Positions 1 to 8,770 of a stretch of DNA of 64,000 nt are shown one piece after another. Origin of the DNA: Desulfomonile tiedjei DSM 6799 (lineage in GTDB: Bacteria > Desulfobacterota > Desulfomonilia > Desulfomonilales > Desulfomonilaceae); contig NC_018025.1 of the NCBI RefSeq assembly GCF_000266945.1, positions 4,468,001-4,532,000 of the forward strand. Reading direction: 5' to 3'. The number at the start of each line of letters is the position of its first letter. The first letter of the stretch is position 1. Below the pieces are notes generated by a model, which worked only from the letters and a program-made list of their open reading frames with translations, was not told the origin of the DNA and ran no database searches. The translations under genes and the position numbers were made by a program.

Positions 1-148
1 GTTCTGCGGACAAAGCATCGCCCTGGATCACAGTCGAGCCCGAAATATCGCTGTAGGCCCAGCTAACCGTGACGGTGGCTGCAGTTATTAGTGTTAGCGA
101 CAGAACACATAGACAAACCAATAGCTTCAAGGGCTTTACTATCACCAT
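1..148 (-). CDS. partial exported protein, function unknown
   Basis: Only the first 49 codons are in the window; the gene runs off the left edge. The minus strand has an ATG at 148 preceded six bases upstream by a strong AGGAGG. The N-terminus has a basic start (MVIVKPLK) followed by a hydrophobic stretch LLVCLCVLSLTLITAA and a plausible signal peptidase region ending near SWAYS, so the product is probably exported. Nothing in the short mature part (SDISGSTVIQGDALSAE) identifies a family. It is transcribed divergently from the gmhB region. Confidence 0.6.
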   Translation of the reverse strand, partial: MVIVKPLKLLVCLCVLSLTLITAATVTVSWAYSDISGSTVIQGDALSAE

Positions 149-480
149 ACCATCCCTCCTTGACTGAATGTCCTGGGATGGTGTCATTATTCAACCGCGA
201 AATTATGTCAAGTGAATTCTGAGAAAAAGTTATACTTTTTTCAGAATAATTCTCTAAAGCCCTGTCTTTTCTAAGACCGAAAATCCGCTAAACGCTAGTC
301 ATATCCTTGAAAAAACGATCAATGTCCCGGTTTTTCGAATTAAAAAGCGCGATGCTGATAAGTAACTTGAAGGAGCCTCTGATTTCACCATCAGGGGGGG
401 CGTGCTTGACCTCGATGCGTCGAAAACGTATCATTGCTGCCGATCTGAAGTCTCAGGCTCCGGGCACCCTCAACAAGAAT
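149..480. promoter_or_regulatory. divergent intergenic region with an AT-rich dyad
   Basis: This gene-free stretch lies between two divergent genes. At about 214-252 it holds an AT-rich imperfect dyad (CTGAGAAAAAG, short loop, CTTTTTTCAG) flanked by GAATT/AATTC. The position between divergent starts suits an operator or shared promoter, but no clear -35/-10 pair was identified. An open frame from a TTG at 307 reads into gmhB, but that N-terminal extension does not resemble the family. Confidence 0.35.
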
Positions 481-1029
481 ATGCCGCGTAAAGCTATTTT
501 CCTCGACCGGGACGGTGTTATTAACCACAAGTTACCGGAAGATCATTACGTTTCTTCTATAGAACAATTCGTTTTCCTGGACGGGGTCGCGGAAGCGCTT
601 CGTCTCTTGCGCGATATGGGGTTCGTTCTCGTAGTGATCACGAATCAGCGGGGAATCGCTCGAAATTTGATGACTGAATCGGATCTCGAAAAAGTGCACA
701 ATCATATGCGTTCAGTATTGGCTCGAAACGGCGTGGTTCTTGATGCTGTGTATCATTGTCCCCATGAAAAGGACGAACTCTGCAATTGTCGAAAACCTCA
801 ACCTGGCATGATCCTGCAGGCTCAACGGGATCTTGGCATCGACCTGAATTTGTCTTACCTGGTGGGGGATTCTCCTTCAGATATGGAAGCGGGAAGCAGA
901 GCCGGAGTTCGCTCGGTGCGGATAACCGATGGGCAGGATGATACTGCTCATGCAGTGTTCAAGGATTTATTGGATTTTGCCCGTGATCTGGCAAACCGTC
1001 AAAATACCGTCCAGGATGTGACCGTTTGA
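481..1029 (+). CDS. gmhB: D-glycero-beta-D-manno-heptose 1,7-bisphosphate 7-phosphatase
   Basis: HAD-superfamily phosphatase of 182 residues, the usual GmhB length. It removes the 7-phosphate of heptose bisphosphate on the route to ADP-heptose for LPS core. Visible motifs are the N-terminal catalytic FLDRDGVIN (DxD nucleophile and acid), ITNQRGIAR (HAD motif II), the zinc-binding segment CPHEKDELCNCRKP with its Cys-x-His and Cys-x-Cys ligands, and the C-terminal VGDSPSDMEAG (motif IV). I chose the ATG at 481 because the conserved domain starts five residues later, although the ribosome binding site is weak. Histidinol-phosphatase relatives share the fold, but the zinc loop and length favour GmhB. 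No other heptose gene is adjacent. Confidence 0.87.
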   Translation: MPRKAIFLDRDGVINHKLPEDHYVSSIEQFVFLDGVAEALRLLRDMGFVLVVITNQRGIARNLMTESDLEKVHNHMRSVLARNGVVLDAVYHCPHEKDELCNCRKPQPGMILQAQRDLGIDLNLSYLVGDSPSDMEAGSRAGVRSVRITDGQDDTAHAVFKDLLDFARDLANRQNTVQDVTV

Positions 1030-1068
1030 CCCCTTGCCAATAGGAAGAAAGCGTCAGGAGATAAATAT

Positions 1069-1839
1069 ATGAGTAATGTTCAGGGCTGGCCTCCTCTGGA
1101 CGCGAATGCCCGCTTGTCTGTAGAAAGCGAGTTTTGCTTTGGGTGCGGACCGCACGTTCCCTGTTTTACCGAGTGCTGCGGAAAACTGGAACTGCTGCTT
1201 ACTCCTTATGATGTACTGCGGTTGAAGAATCGGCTGCAGCTCACATCAGAGGAGTTCCTGGACCGGTACACCGTCATGCGGTGGCGCACTGCTCACGGAT
1301 TTCCCGAAGTCCTCATGGAAATGGACTGTGCTTCGGGGAAACGATGTCCTTTTGTTACCCCCACGGGCTGTTCCGTGTACGAAGACAGGCCTGGAGCGTG
1401 CAGGATTTATCCGCTCGGGCGGGCTTCCACATCTCATGTTATGGATGGATCTCACAGGGAATTCTATTTTACCGTACGCGAGGATCATTGCAGAGGCTTT
1501 GAAGAAAAGAAATCATGGAAAGTCTCCGAGTGGCTGAGCGACCAGGGGATGGAAGATTATAACCGAATCAACGATCTCCTCATGGAATTGTACGTAATGC
1601 GGAATCGCGGCAAATCCGTTGAATTCAGCCCCCAGCATCTCCAGATGTTCGTCATGTCCTGTTACAATTTGGAGAAATTTCGGCAATTCGTATTCAAGAG
1701 TCGATTTCTGGATAAATTCGAGCTTGATCCTGAGATGGTGGCCGAGATCGAAGCAGACGATACCAAATTGCTCGAATTTGCGTTTCTCTGGCTGAAATTC
1801 GCTTTGTTTCGGGAACCGGTTCTGAAGCCGAAGTCATAA
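1069..1839 (+). CDS. YkgJ-like cysteine-cluster protein
   Basis: This 256-residue cytoplasmic protein has the Cys pattern of the YkgJ/UPF0153 group, thought to bind zinc or an Fe-S centre: FCFGCGPHVPCFTECC near residues 22-38, CASGKRCPF and GCSVYEDRPGACRIYP near residues 87-115. The phrase YEDRPGACRIYPLGR is characteristic of the group. The C-terminal 120 residues are acidic and helical without a motif I recognise. AGGAGA lies about nine bases upstream of the ATG. It follows gmhB by 39 bases and is probably co-transcribed. The biochemical role of the family is not established. Confidence 0.75.
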   Translation: MSNVQGWPPLDANARLSVESEFCFGCGPHVPCFTECCGKLELLLTPYDVLRLKNRLQLTSEEFLDRYTVMRWRTAHGFPEVLMEMDCASGKRCPFVTPTGCSVYEDRPGACRIYPLGRASTSHVMDGSHREFYFTVREDHCRGFEEKKSWKVSEWLSDQGMEDYNRINDLLMELYVMRNRGKSVEFSPQHLQMFVMSCYNLEKFRQFVFKSRFLDKFELDPEMVAEIEADDTKLLEFAFLWLKFALFREPVLKPKS

Positions 1840-2248
1840 CCTTGCTGTATATGCGAGAGAACCAGATAGCGTAGGACGGTGGTGAGCAAAGTGAACCGCT
1901 CATTGTGGTCGAAGAACGTCCGAATGGGTGTTATTGCGAGCGAAGCGAAGCAATCCCCTGAAGGTGCAGGCATAAGTCAGAAGATTGCCGCGTCGCTTCG
2001 CTCCTCGCAATGACAATCGTTAGATTTGTTGCTGAATGGTAGGTTCTAACGCTGTTCGTGAACGTTTCCGGCAAATGCGGGTCGGCAGAGACGCCGACCC
2101 CTACCAGGAAAGTTGGAAGTAGTCTGACCTTATTTCTTGACGCCTATGCTTTGGCCCCCGTTCATAAAAGGGGGAATATTCCACCAAGTTAATGCCTGTG
2201 GGGGGTGCCACTGACCTGGGAACAGGTCAGTGTTCGCATTCCTAAGGA
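1840..2248. repeat. intergenic repeats (REP-like palindrome at 1931-2014)
   Basis: The main element, 1931-2014, begins ATTGCGAGCGAAGCGAAGCA and ends with the near-complement GCGTCGCTTCGCTCCTCGCA, giving a long stem; a second copy lies at 44078-44176. Further on, a GGGTCGGC...GCCGACCC hairpin lies near 2080-2102 and a CCCCCG...CGGGGG-type palindrome near 2154-2175. No gene is visible. Confidence 0.75.
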
Positions 2249-3877
2249 TTAGCGTTTGTATTGTTTCTTCAGTCTATTGATATGGCCGCGTCCCAATCCT
2301 TTCACTTCGCAACCCAGTTGAAAGTATTCCTTTATTTTTTCGTCATCGAGAATTCCGAAACAATCGATCACTGCCAGCGGTCCACCTGCTGCTTTCACCA
2401 CATCTGCGGGAGGGAGATTCAGGAATTGCTTGTGGCGTACCGCAAAAATCACGACATCCGCATCCGCGAGCGCTGTATCAAGATCTGGTTCCATGCGCAT
2501 TTCGGACAATTTCTTCTGGCTTCTGAAAAAACGCCCCCGACTCTTTCCCGGCGTCGGGTACGTTTCCTGGGCCTCGAATTCCCACCAGTGATCCACATAT
2601 GGATCGTAAACACAGATTTCAGCACCCATTTCCACGAGCCGCCGGATTATCACTTCGGAACCGCTGTATCGCGTGTCTCCCACATCCTCTCGATACGATG
2701 CACCGAGGATAGTCACTTTTGAGGCAGCGATGTACTTGCCCATATTTCGCAGCGCGTCTCTGGCCAGTTCCGGGACGTGAAGAGCGCGCGTATCGTTGAT
2801 GTTGATCGCTGCAGGAGTAATCTTGAACAGATCGTCCTCGAATCCGAGGAGATGTTTGTACGCCCACACAGCCAATCCGCCATCTTTGGGGAGGCAATAG
2901 CCGCCGATTCCCGGGCCGGGGAAGATGATATTGGAATGGGTAGGCCTCACTTTAATTGCCTGAATCACTTTTACAAGATCCACTCCATTGCGCTCGGCAA
3001 ACAGGCTCCATTCATTGAGAAACGCAAGAATGCTGGCGCGAAAGCTGTTCTCGACTATTTTGGCGGTCTCAGATTCAATGGGGCGTTCGAGAACCGTGAG
3101 AGGAAAATTCTTTGTGTCCAGGACTTCAGTGAGGAATTTGATAACCCGTTCCCGCGATTCCGAATTCACTCCGCTGCATACTCTCCAGAAATTTCTTATG
3201 GAAGAAACGTAATCCTTGCCGGGCATGACCCGTTCATAGCTGTGCGCGAGGAGAGGTTCCGAGGTTATTCCCCTCTTCTTGAATGCTTTTTTCACTAATG
3301 GATATGCCACCTGTTCGGTCGTACCCGGAGGAACGGTGGTTTCTATGAGCACCAGGGCATTCGAGGGAATCAGTTCTCCCGTGATCTCAAGAGCCTTTTC
3401 CAGATCTTCCATCTGAACGTACCCGGTGCTCACATTATTCAAGGATTCTTTGATGTAATCGCATTGCACGTCTACAACTACGACATCAGCGAGCGTCAAA
3501 GCCTGGTACGTATACGAAGCAGTAAGCGATTCTTTTTCGACAACACAGCGATGAATGATTTTCTCGACTTCAGGGTCTTCAGCCTTCATGGGAGCAATTC
3601 CTCTCTGGATCAGAGGAATTTTCCAGTAACTCCGGGTGCTGGGTCGTTGCATTCCGATGACGAATTTGCCCGGTTTTCCCGAATCATCCGTAGAGTCCGC
3701 AATAACTGCAGCCATCACAGCTCCGACGAACCCCATGCCCAACACCACGACAATTTCTTGCCCCATCTGCCTGTGCCGGTCAGCTAGGTCCTGGAGTCGT
3801 CTGAATTCTTTTTGGTAATCTTCATCTGTGGGAAGAGGGAATTTCTCTCCCTCGGGACTCACGGAAAAAGTCTGCAT
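2249..3877 (-). CDS. nucleotide-sugar dehydrogenase (UDP-glucose/UDP-ManNAc dehydrogenase family)
   Basis: A 542-residue NAD-dependent oxidoreductase that would oxidise the C6 hydroxyl of a nucleotide sugar to the acid for capsule, O-antigen or exopolysaccharide. The Rossmann motif VVLGMGFVGAVMA is near residue 45. The conserved TTVPPGTTE and the catalytic Cys loop GPGIGGYCLPKD are both present, and the C-terminal UDP-binding domain carries ILGASYREDVGDTRYS. It is about 100 residues longer than the usual 430-450, with a roughly 40-residue N-terminal extension and insertions near FRSQKKLSEM. Start ATG with GAGGAAG upstream. The substrate cannot be assigned; no polysaccharide cluster is adjacent. 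Confidence 0.85.
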   Translation of the reverse strand: MQTFSVSPEGEKFPLPTDEDYQKEFRRLQDLADRHRQMGQEIVVVLGMGFVGAVMAAVIADSTDDSGKPGKFVIGMQRPSTRSYWKIPLIQRGIAPMKAEDPEVEKIIHRCVVEKESLTASYTYQALTLADVVVVDVQCDYIKESLNNVSTGYVQMEDLEKALEITGELIPSNALVLIETTVPPGTTEQVAYPLVKKAFKKRGITSEPLLAHSYERVMPGKDYVSSIRNFWRVCSGVNSESRERVIKFLTEVLDTKNFPLTVLERPIESETAKIVENSFRASILAFLNEWSLFAERNGVDLVKVIQAIKVRPTHSNIIFPGPGIGGYCLPKDGGLAVWAYKHLLGFEDDLFKITPAAININDTRALHVPELARDALRNMGKYIAASKVTILGASYREDVGDTRYSGSEVIIRRLVEMGAEICVYDPYVDHWWEFEAQETYPTPGKSRGRFFRSQKKLSEMRMEPDLDTALADADVVIFAVRHKQFLNLPPADVVKAAGGPLAVIDCFGILDDEKIKEYFQLGCEVKGLGRGHINRLKKQYKR

Positions 3878-4680
3878 AGTGTTCTTCCTCAGGGGGAGGC
3901 CGGACGCGCCTCACATCGAGTCGAGTTTCATCCCGGGCTTCGGGATTCAACCCGACACCTTAAATCCCAAAGGCCGCGTCCGTCAACAGGAAAGGCGCTC
4001 TCTCCGTAAAGCTTCAGTTACATGCGGAATGCGATGAATGCCCCGAAGGGGCAGCCCAATGATAGTCGTGGGTGTCAGAGACTGTCTCAAAATTCTCGAA
4101 TACGCAACACATCGTGCCACTATTATCCATCGGAGTAGGGGCAGACCAATGCGTCTGCCCACATTTGGGCGGACTCGCAGGTCCGCCCCTACAATCAGGC
4201 CGGGAAGACAATGAGGAATTCGTGTTACGATCCGGGTTAAATTTCGATTTTTGAGACAGTTTCGTCAACCCACGGAAACGATGTATCGAGATCTCGTTAT
4301 TGCCGACCCTGGAAGGGTCTCCCCAATTATACTCCTGGAATTGTTGCGTTCTTGGGCGACCCCGCTAGGGTCGTTTGCCAGGGATTGAGGCATCCTGTTC
4401 CACGGGCTGCACCCGTGGCTACTGTTGGTCCGCCCCCTCCGGGGCTTGAGTCCTTTCTTCTCGCCGATCACTGAATGGATACCTCTCTCCTCTAGCGGCA
4501 AGTCGAGAAGAATACTTTCGACAATGCATATATGAACCATGATCCTCATTCCACCGTGTTCAGGGAATAAGGATGCATTGAAGCAACCCGATGTGTGTGC
4601 TATGAAAGGTGTTTTGAGCATTCAGACATGTTCGTCCGATCCGAAAATGAACTGAATGCTATCGGAACAATGGAGGAACC
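3878..4680. other. long gene-free region rich in short palindromes
   Basis: This 803-base space between the dehydrogenase and leuS contains CCCCGAAGGGGC with AGTCGTGGGTG near 4040-4075, one complete 183-bp inverted-repeat element (4078-4260, listed separately), and a second set of small palindromes at about 4290-4450 (ACCCTGGAAGGGTC, ACCCCGCTAGGGTCG, CACGGGCTGCACCCGTG, CCCCTCCGGGG). Short open frames here translate the repeats only. The last 200 bases before leuS are unremarkable. Confidence 0.6.
4078..4260 (+). repeat. R1 dispersed inverted-repeat element, copy 1
   Basis: Starts GAGACTGTCTCAAAATTCTC and ends ATTTCGATTTTTGAGACAGT, so the ends are inverted copies of roughly 15 bases. The interior carries nested palindromes (GTAGGGGCAGACCAATGCG / CGTCTGCCC, and GGCGGACTCGCAGGTCCGCC) and the subterminal pair ATCGTGCCAC / GTTACGAT. 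Related copies lie at 44448-44656 and, inverted, at 62051-62264; a broken copy is at 53467-53752. It has no coding capacity and resembles a non-autonomous miniature element. Confidence 0.75.
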
Positions 4681-7158
4681 ATGGAACGTAAATACAACCC
4701 AGAGGCAATCGAGAAAAAATGGCAGAATTTCTGGGATAAAGAAAAACTCTTTAAAGTGGAGCTCAATTCCTCCAAGGAAAAATACTACCTGCTTGAAATG
4801 TTTCCCTATCCTTCGGGACGCATCCATATGGGGCACGTAAGAAATTATTCCATCGGCGATGTTGTGGCACGTTTCAAGATGATGCAAGGGTTGAACGTCC
4901 TCCACCCCATGGGCTGGGACGCATTCGGTATGCCCGCGGAAAATGCAGCCATAAAGCACGGGTCTCATCCTGCAAAATGGACTATGCAAAACATCGACGA
5001 AATGCGCAGGCAACTGAAACGCATGGGCTTTTCATACGATTGGGACAGGGAAATAGCCACCTGCCACCCTGAATATTATCGATGGGAACAATGGCTGTTC
5101 GCGAGGATGATGGACAGAGGTCTGGTGTACAGAAAGAAATCCATCGTCAATTATTGTGAGCCCTGCCAGACGGTCCTTGCCAACGAGCAAGTGGAAGATG
5201 GGGCATGCTGGCGCTGCGGCACGCCAGTCGTTCATAAAGATCAGGAAGGCTGGTTCTTCAAGATCACCGATTATGCGGCAGAGCTCCTTGAATGGTGTGA
5301 CAAGCTCCCAGGCTGGCCGGAAAAAGTTCTCATTATGCAGCGGAACTGGATCGGTCGGAGTGAAGGAGCCAAAATTCTGTTTGGAATCGAGAATTCCGAT
5401 GAATCCATAGAAGTATTTACCACAAGGCCGGACACGCTGTACGGCGCCACTTTCATGAGCCTTGCTCCGGAACATCCGCTTGCATTGAGGCTGTCGAAGG
5501 GGACTCCTCAGGAAACCAAGGTGCGGGATTTCGTTCAGAAAGTTCTGCAGCAGGAATGGGAAAATCGCGTGGGCGATCAGGCCGAAAAAGAAGGCGTATT
5601 CACCGGAGCTTACTGCATTAACCCGGTTACCGGCTGGAGGATGCCTATCTACGTTGCCAATTTCGTCCTCTACGAATACGGCACGGGCGCTGTCATGGCG
5701 GTTCCGGCACACGATCAAAGGGATTTCGAATTCGCAAAAAAATACGGCCTGAGAATAGTAGTGGTCATTCAGCCTGAAGGCCAACCCCTCAATGCAGAGA
5801 CCATGACGGAAGCGTACGTGGACCCTGGAGTTCTGGTCAATTCCAACGGCTTTGATGGCACGGAAAATGAGTCTGCAAAGAAAGCGATTTGCGATAAGCT
5901 GGCTTCCGAGAATAAGGGCGGCGCAACAATCAACTACAGGATTCGAGACTGGGGAATTTCCAGGCAAAGATACTGGGGCGCTCCCATTCCGATTATCCAC
6001 TGTCCGAAATGTGGAGCAGTCCCCGTTCCTGATGCAGATTTGCCCGTTGTGCTGCCGGTTGATATAGAGTTTCCCACGAACGGTCGTTCTCCCCTCCCCG
6101 ACCTGGACTGGTGGGTGAATGTGCCCTGCCCCAAGTGCGGTGAACCTGCACGACGTGAAACCGACACCATGGACACGTTTGTGGAATCTTCATGGTACTT
6201 CGACCGGTATGCCTGTCCGAGGTACGACAAGGGAATTATCGACCCGGAAACAAACGAGTACTGGTTGCCTGTAGATCAGTACATCGGGGGGATCGAACAC
6301 GCGATACTCCATCTGCTGTACTCACGGTTCTTCACCAAAGTCCTGAGGGATCTCGGCATCAAAAAGTGGGACGAACCTTTCACGAACCTGCTCACCCAGG
6401 GCATGGTCATTAAAGACGGTGCGAAGATGTCCAAATCCAAGGGCAATGTGGTGGACCCCGAAGAGCTCATCGATAGGTACGGCGCGGATACGGTCAGGCT
6501 GTTCTGCCTGTTTGCCGCTCCGCCGGAGAGGGACCTCGAGTGGACGTCAGAAGGAGTCGAAGGTTCGTACCGGTTCATCGGACGTGTGTGGAATCTCGTC
6601 GCACAACTGGGGAACTACAGAATTCCGAAAACTGCCGCGGAAGACACGGATCGCTCCAGGCAGATCAGACGATTGACCCACAAAACCATCAAGAAGGTCA
6701 CTGACGACATCCAGAATCGTTTTCATTTCAACACTGCGGTTGCTGCGGTAATGGAAATGGCAAACGAGATCGGGAAAACGATGCAGGAAGAAGCCCAGCC
6801 GGCTCCAGCCATTGCCTTGGCTTTACATGAGGCCGTGCGCAGTATGATTATTCTCTTGTCGCCTTTCATCCCCCATGTGTGTGAGGAGCTGTGGGAAGCT
6901 CTCGGAGAAAAGCCCGGAATGGTCCGCATTCCCTGGCCGAGTTACGATCCCGCTTTGCTGGAGCAGAACCAGGTGGTTCTGGTGGTCCAGGTGAATGGGA
7001 AGAAACGGGGAGAAATCGTGGTCTCAGTGGATGCGTCAGAGGAGGAGATCCGTACCACGGCTTTGGAGCAGGAGAATGTGGGAAAATTCCTTGAAGGCAA
7101 GTCCATTCGCAAGACTGTTCTGGTGCCGGGACGCATTCTCAATCTGGTGGTGGGATGA
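4681..7158 (+). CDS. leuS: leucyl-tRNA synthetase
   Basis: A class I aminoacyl-tRNA synthetase of 825 residues that charges tRNA-Leu. The HIGH-type signature is [15 protein letters not shown] at residues 42-56. The CP1 editing domain shows [13 protein letters not shown] and [15 protein letters not shown], and the second signature KMSKSKGN begins at residue 582. Zinc-type Cys pairs (CEPCQ, CPKCG) are present, and the C-terminal anticodon-binding and tail domains are complete. The start ATG follows AATGGAGGAACC, a good ribosome binding site. In many relatives leuS is followed directly by lptE; here two small genes intervene. Confidence 0.98.
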   Translation: MERKYNPEAIEKKWQNFWDKEKLFKVELNSSKEKYYLLEMFPYPSGRIHMGHVRNYSIGDVVARFKMMQGLNVLHPMGWDAFGMPAENAAIKHGSHPAKWTMQNIDEMRRQLKRMGFSYDWDREIATCHPEYYRWEQWLFARMMDRGLVYRKKSIVNYCEPCQTVLANEQVEDGACWRCGTPVVHKDQEGWFFKITDYAAELLEWCDKLPGWPEKVLIMQRNWIGRSEGAKILFGIENSDESIEVFTTRPDTLYGATFMSLAPEHPLALRLSKGTPQETKVRDFVQKVLQQEWENRVGDQAEKEGVFTGAYCINPVTGWRMPIYVANFVLYEYGTGAVMAVPAHDQRDFEFAKKYGLRIVVVIQPEGQPLNAETMTEAYVDPGVLVNSNGFDGTENESAKKAICDKLASENKGGATINYRIRDWGISRQRYWGAPIPIIHCPKCGAVPVPDADLPVVLPVDIEFPTNGRSPLPDLDWWVNVPCPKCGEPARRETDTMDTFVESSWYFDRYACPRYDKGIIDPETNEYWLPVDQYIGGIEHAILHLLYSRFFTKVLRDLGIKKWDEPFTNLLTQGMVIKDGAKMSKSKGNVVDPEELIDRYGADTVRLFCLFAAPPERDLEWTSEGVEGSYRFIGRVWNLVAQLGNYRIPKTAAEDTDRSRQIRRLTHKTIKKVTDDIQNRFHFNTAVAAVMEMANEIGKTMQEEAQPAPAIALALHEAVRSMIILLSPFIPHVCEELWEALGEKPGMVRIPWPSYDPALLEQNQVVLVVQVNGKKRGEIVVSVDASEEEIRTTALEQENVGKFLEGKSIRKTVLVPGRILNLVVG

Positions 7159-7236
7159 TTGCCGACATTTGAGATTTCTCGCAAAAATTTGGATTTCCTT
7201 CAGTCAGTTCGGGAATAATTTGCATGGAGGCGAAAT

Positions 7237-7560
7237 ATGAAGAAAGCTGTGTGGCTTACGTTCGACCTCAGTGTGACCGGCGATTATGAAGGCATGTACA
7301 CATGGCTGGCCAATCATGAGGCCATCGAGTGCGGAGATAATGTTGGATTCATCCAGTACGATTCGTCAGGGGACCTAATTAACGAGCTCAAGAATGACAT
7401 CCGTGAAAATGTTGATATAACCAAGAAAACTCGCGTGTATGTCATATATCGCGATGACGATCAAAAAGTGAAAGGCAGTTTTCTTTTCGGGAAACGGCAG
7501 CAGGCTCCCTGGACCGGTTATGGTTCTGTTCCGGAAGGGGAGGCCGTGGATGAGTTATAG
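7237..7560 (+). CDS. small unknown protein, possible antitoxin partner of PIN protein
   Basis: A 107-residue acidic protein with a strong GGAGG seven bases before the ATG. I do not recognise the family. The predicted order of strands and helices (AVWLTFDL, YEGMYTWLAN, NVGFIQYD, a helix, TRVYVIYRD, KGSFLFGK) would suit a small ferredoxin-like alpha/beta fold, but this is inference. Its stop overlaps the start of the downstream PIN-domain gene by 11 bases, so the two are almost certainly translated together. This is the arrangement of toxin-antitoxin pairs, although no DNA-binding domain is visible. Confidence 0.7.
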   Translation: MKKAVWLTFDLSVTGDYEGMYTWLANHEAIECGDNVGFIQYDSSGDLINELKNDIRENVDITKKTRVYVIYRDDDQKVKGSFLFGKRQQAPWTGYGSVPEGEAVDEL

Positions 7561-7984
7561 AATCGGTCGAACGGCTCTTGTAGACACCGGATTTTGGATA
7601 TCCCTTCTGGATAAACGTGATCCGCACTATACCGAGGCGCAACCGAAAGCCGAAAGACTCTTTCGTTTCCACTGCATTTTTCCGTGGCCCATCTTGTACG
7701 AGACCTTGCGAACGCGTTACGTGCGACGACCACTGGCTGTGCGAAAGTTCGAGTCTTTTTTGAAACGTCCCGGAGCGACACTCCTCGATGACACAAAGTA
7801 CAGAGACGAGGCTCTGACCGTGACTCTGGAAGACGAGTTGCGCGGTGGTCGAGGTCTTAGCTTGGTGGACAACGTCTTGCGCATGATTATCGAGGATCCC
7901 GCCGTCAGGGTGGACTGCATTTTCACTTTCAACACGGGTGATTTTGTCGACGTTTGCACGAAGCATCGAGTAGAAATGATTTAG
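7550..7984 (+). CDS. PIN-domain protein (putative VapC-like ribonuclease)
   Basis: A 144-residue protein starting at the ATG at 7550, inside the end of the upstream gene. The PIN-type acidic residues are in the expected order: Asp in LVDTGFWISLLDKRDPHY, Glu in PILYETLRTRY, Asp in LSLVDNVLRMI and Asp in FTFNTGDFVDV. PIN enzymes are Mg-dependent RNases, commonly the toxin of VapBC-like pairs. The partner upstream is not a recognisable VapB. The pair sits between leuS and lptE, which suggests insertion into an otherwise conserved neighbourhood. The assignment rests on motif order only. Confidence 0.68.
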   Translation: MSYRIGRTALVDTGFWISLLDKRDPHYTEAQPKAERLFRFHCIFPWPILYETLRTRYVRRPLAVRKFESFLKRPGATLLDDTKYRDEALTVTLEDELRGGRGLSLVDNVLRMIIEDPAVRVDCIFTFNTGDFVDVCTKHRVEMI

Positions 7985-8062
7985 GTGGGACGCTTTTTTG
8001 TGTGTGGATCAAACATTGTCCCGTCCGGAGCCGTGCCCTTATTCACTGAAAGTCAGCACATA

Positions 8063-8608
8063 ATGCTTCCAGCCCGTCCGCTGTCCCCATATCGCAGATT
8101 AGCAGCATTAATCGTGCTGGGCGGGACTATGCTCGTAATGGCTTCCTGCGGGTACCGCTTCAGTGGAGCTCTGGAAGAATCAAAGTTTCCTTCTGACGTG
8201 AAGACCTGTGTGGTCGAGAGCGCAAAAAACCAGACGACGGTGACGGGAATTGAGACTGAACTCACCAACGATCTTCGGAATGAGTTCGCTCTCGGAACCC
8301 GACTCACTCTTGTGAGGGATGGGGGTGACGCAATCTTCAAAACCGTTATTCATTCGTATGAAGATACTCCTTCCATGTACCGGGCCGACGGAAAAGAACT
8401 TACCCGGTCCGGCGTGTTGCGGGTACTTTGCGTTCTCGAGCGATCGGATTCAAAAAAGGTCCTGTGGAAAAAGGACATCTTCGCATCCAGCACGTATGAT
8501 GTCACCGATACTATTGCCGGTACTCTTTCCAATCGACGTCGAGCGATATCCCGGATAATCAAGGATCTCGTACCCAGAATTCATCGATCGATGTACGATA
8601 ATTTTTGA
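8063..8608 (+). CDS. lptE: LPS-assembly lipoprotein LptE-like
   Basis: A 181-residue predicted outer-membrane lipoprotein, partner of LptD in inserting LPS into the outer leaflet. The N-terminus has a basic stretch, a hydrophobic run (LAALIVLGGTMLVMA) and a Cys in MASCGYRFSG. CGYRFSG just after the lipid-attachment Cys is typical of LptE. Further family-like features are the KTCVVESAKNQTTVTGIE segment and the C-terminal ISRIIKDLVPRIHRSMYDNF. The open frame extends upstream to a GTG at 7985, but the ATG at 8063 gives a normal signal peptide. Location downstream of leuS fits the usual leuS-lptE order. The next usual neighbour, holA, is absent. Confidence 0.8.
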   Translation: MLPARPLSPYRRLAALIVLGGTMLVMASCGYRFSGALEESKFPSDVKTCVVESAKNQTTVTGIETELTNDLRNEFALGTRLTLVRDGGDAIFKTVIHSYEDTPSMYRADGKELTRSGVLRVLCVLERSDSKKVLWKKDIFASSTYDVTDTIAGTLSNRRRAISRIIKDLVPRIHRSMYDNF

Positions 8609-8770
8609 ATCCCACACAGCAGCAAGGTGTCTCGTTTCAATGAGCGTTGTTTAGTGTCGAGTTTTTTTGTCGAAGGGAAAACAAGAGTCTTCAAAATTAG
8701 GATTGCTTTCCCTGTGATTCTGGCCTAGGAATTCTGGTGTCTCCAAAGAATTTGCGGGTGGAAATATAGA

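Noticed and set aside
1931-2014. CRISPR-like repeat
   Set aside because: A single palindrome without regularly spaced direct repeats; its other copy is 42 kb away.
4265-4621. 118-codon minus-strand open frame before leuS
   Set aside because: It reads through short palindromic repeats and has no gene-like composition.
7237-7560. Cas2 or VapD identity for the small protein
   Set aside because: A similar fold is possible, but no Cas2 or VapD motif is visible and no CRISPR repeats exist in the window.
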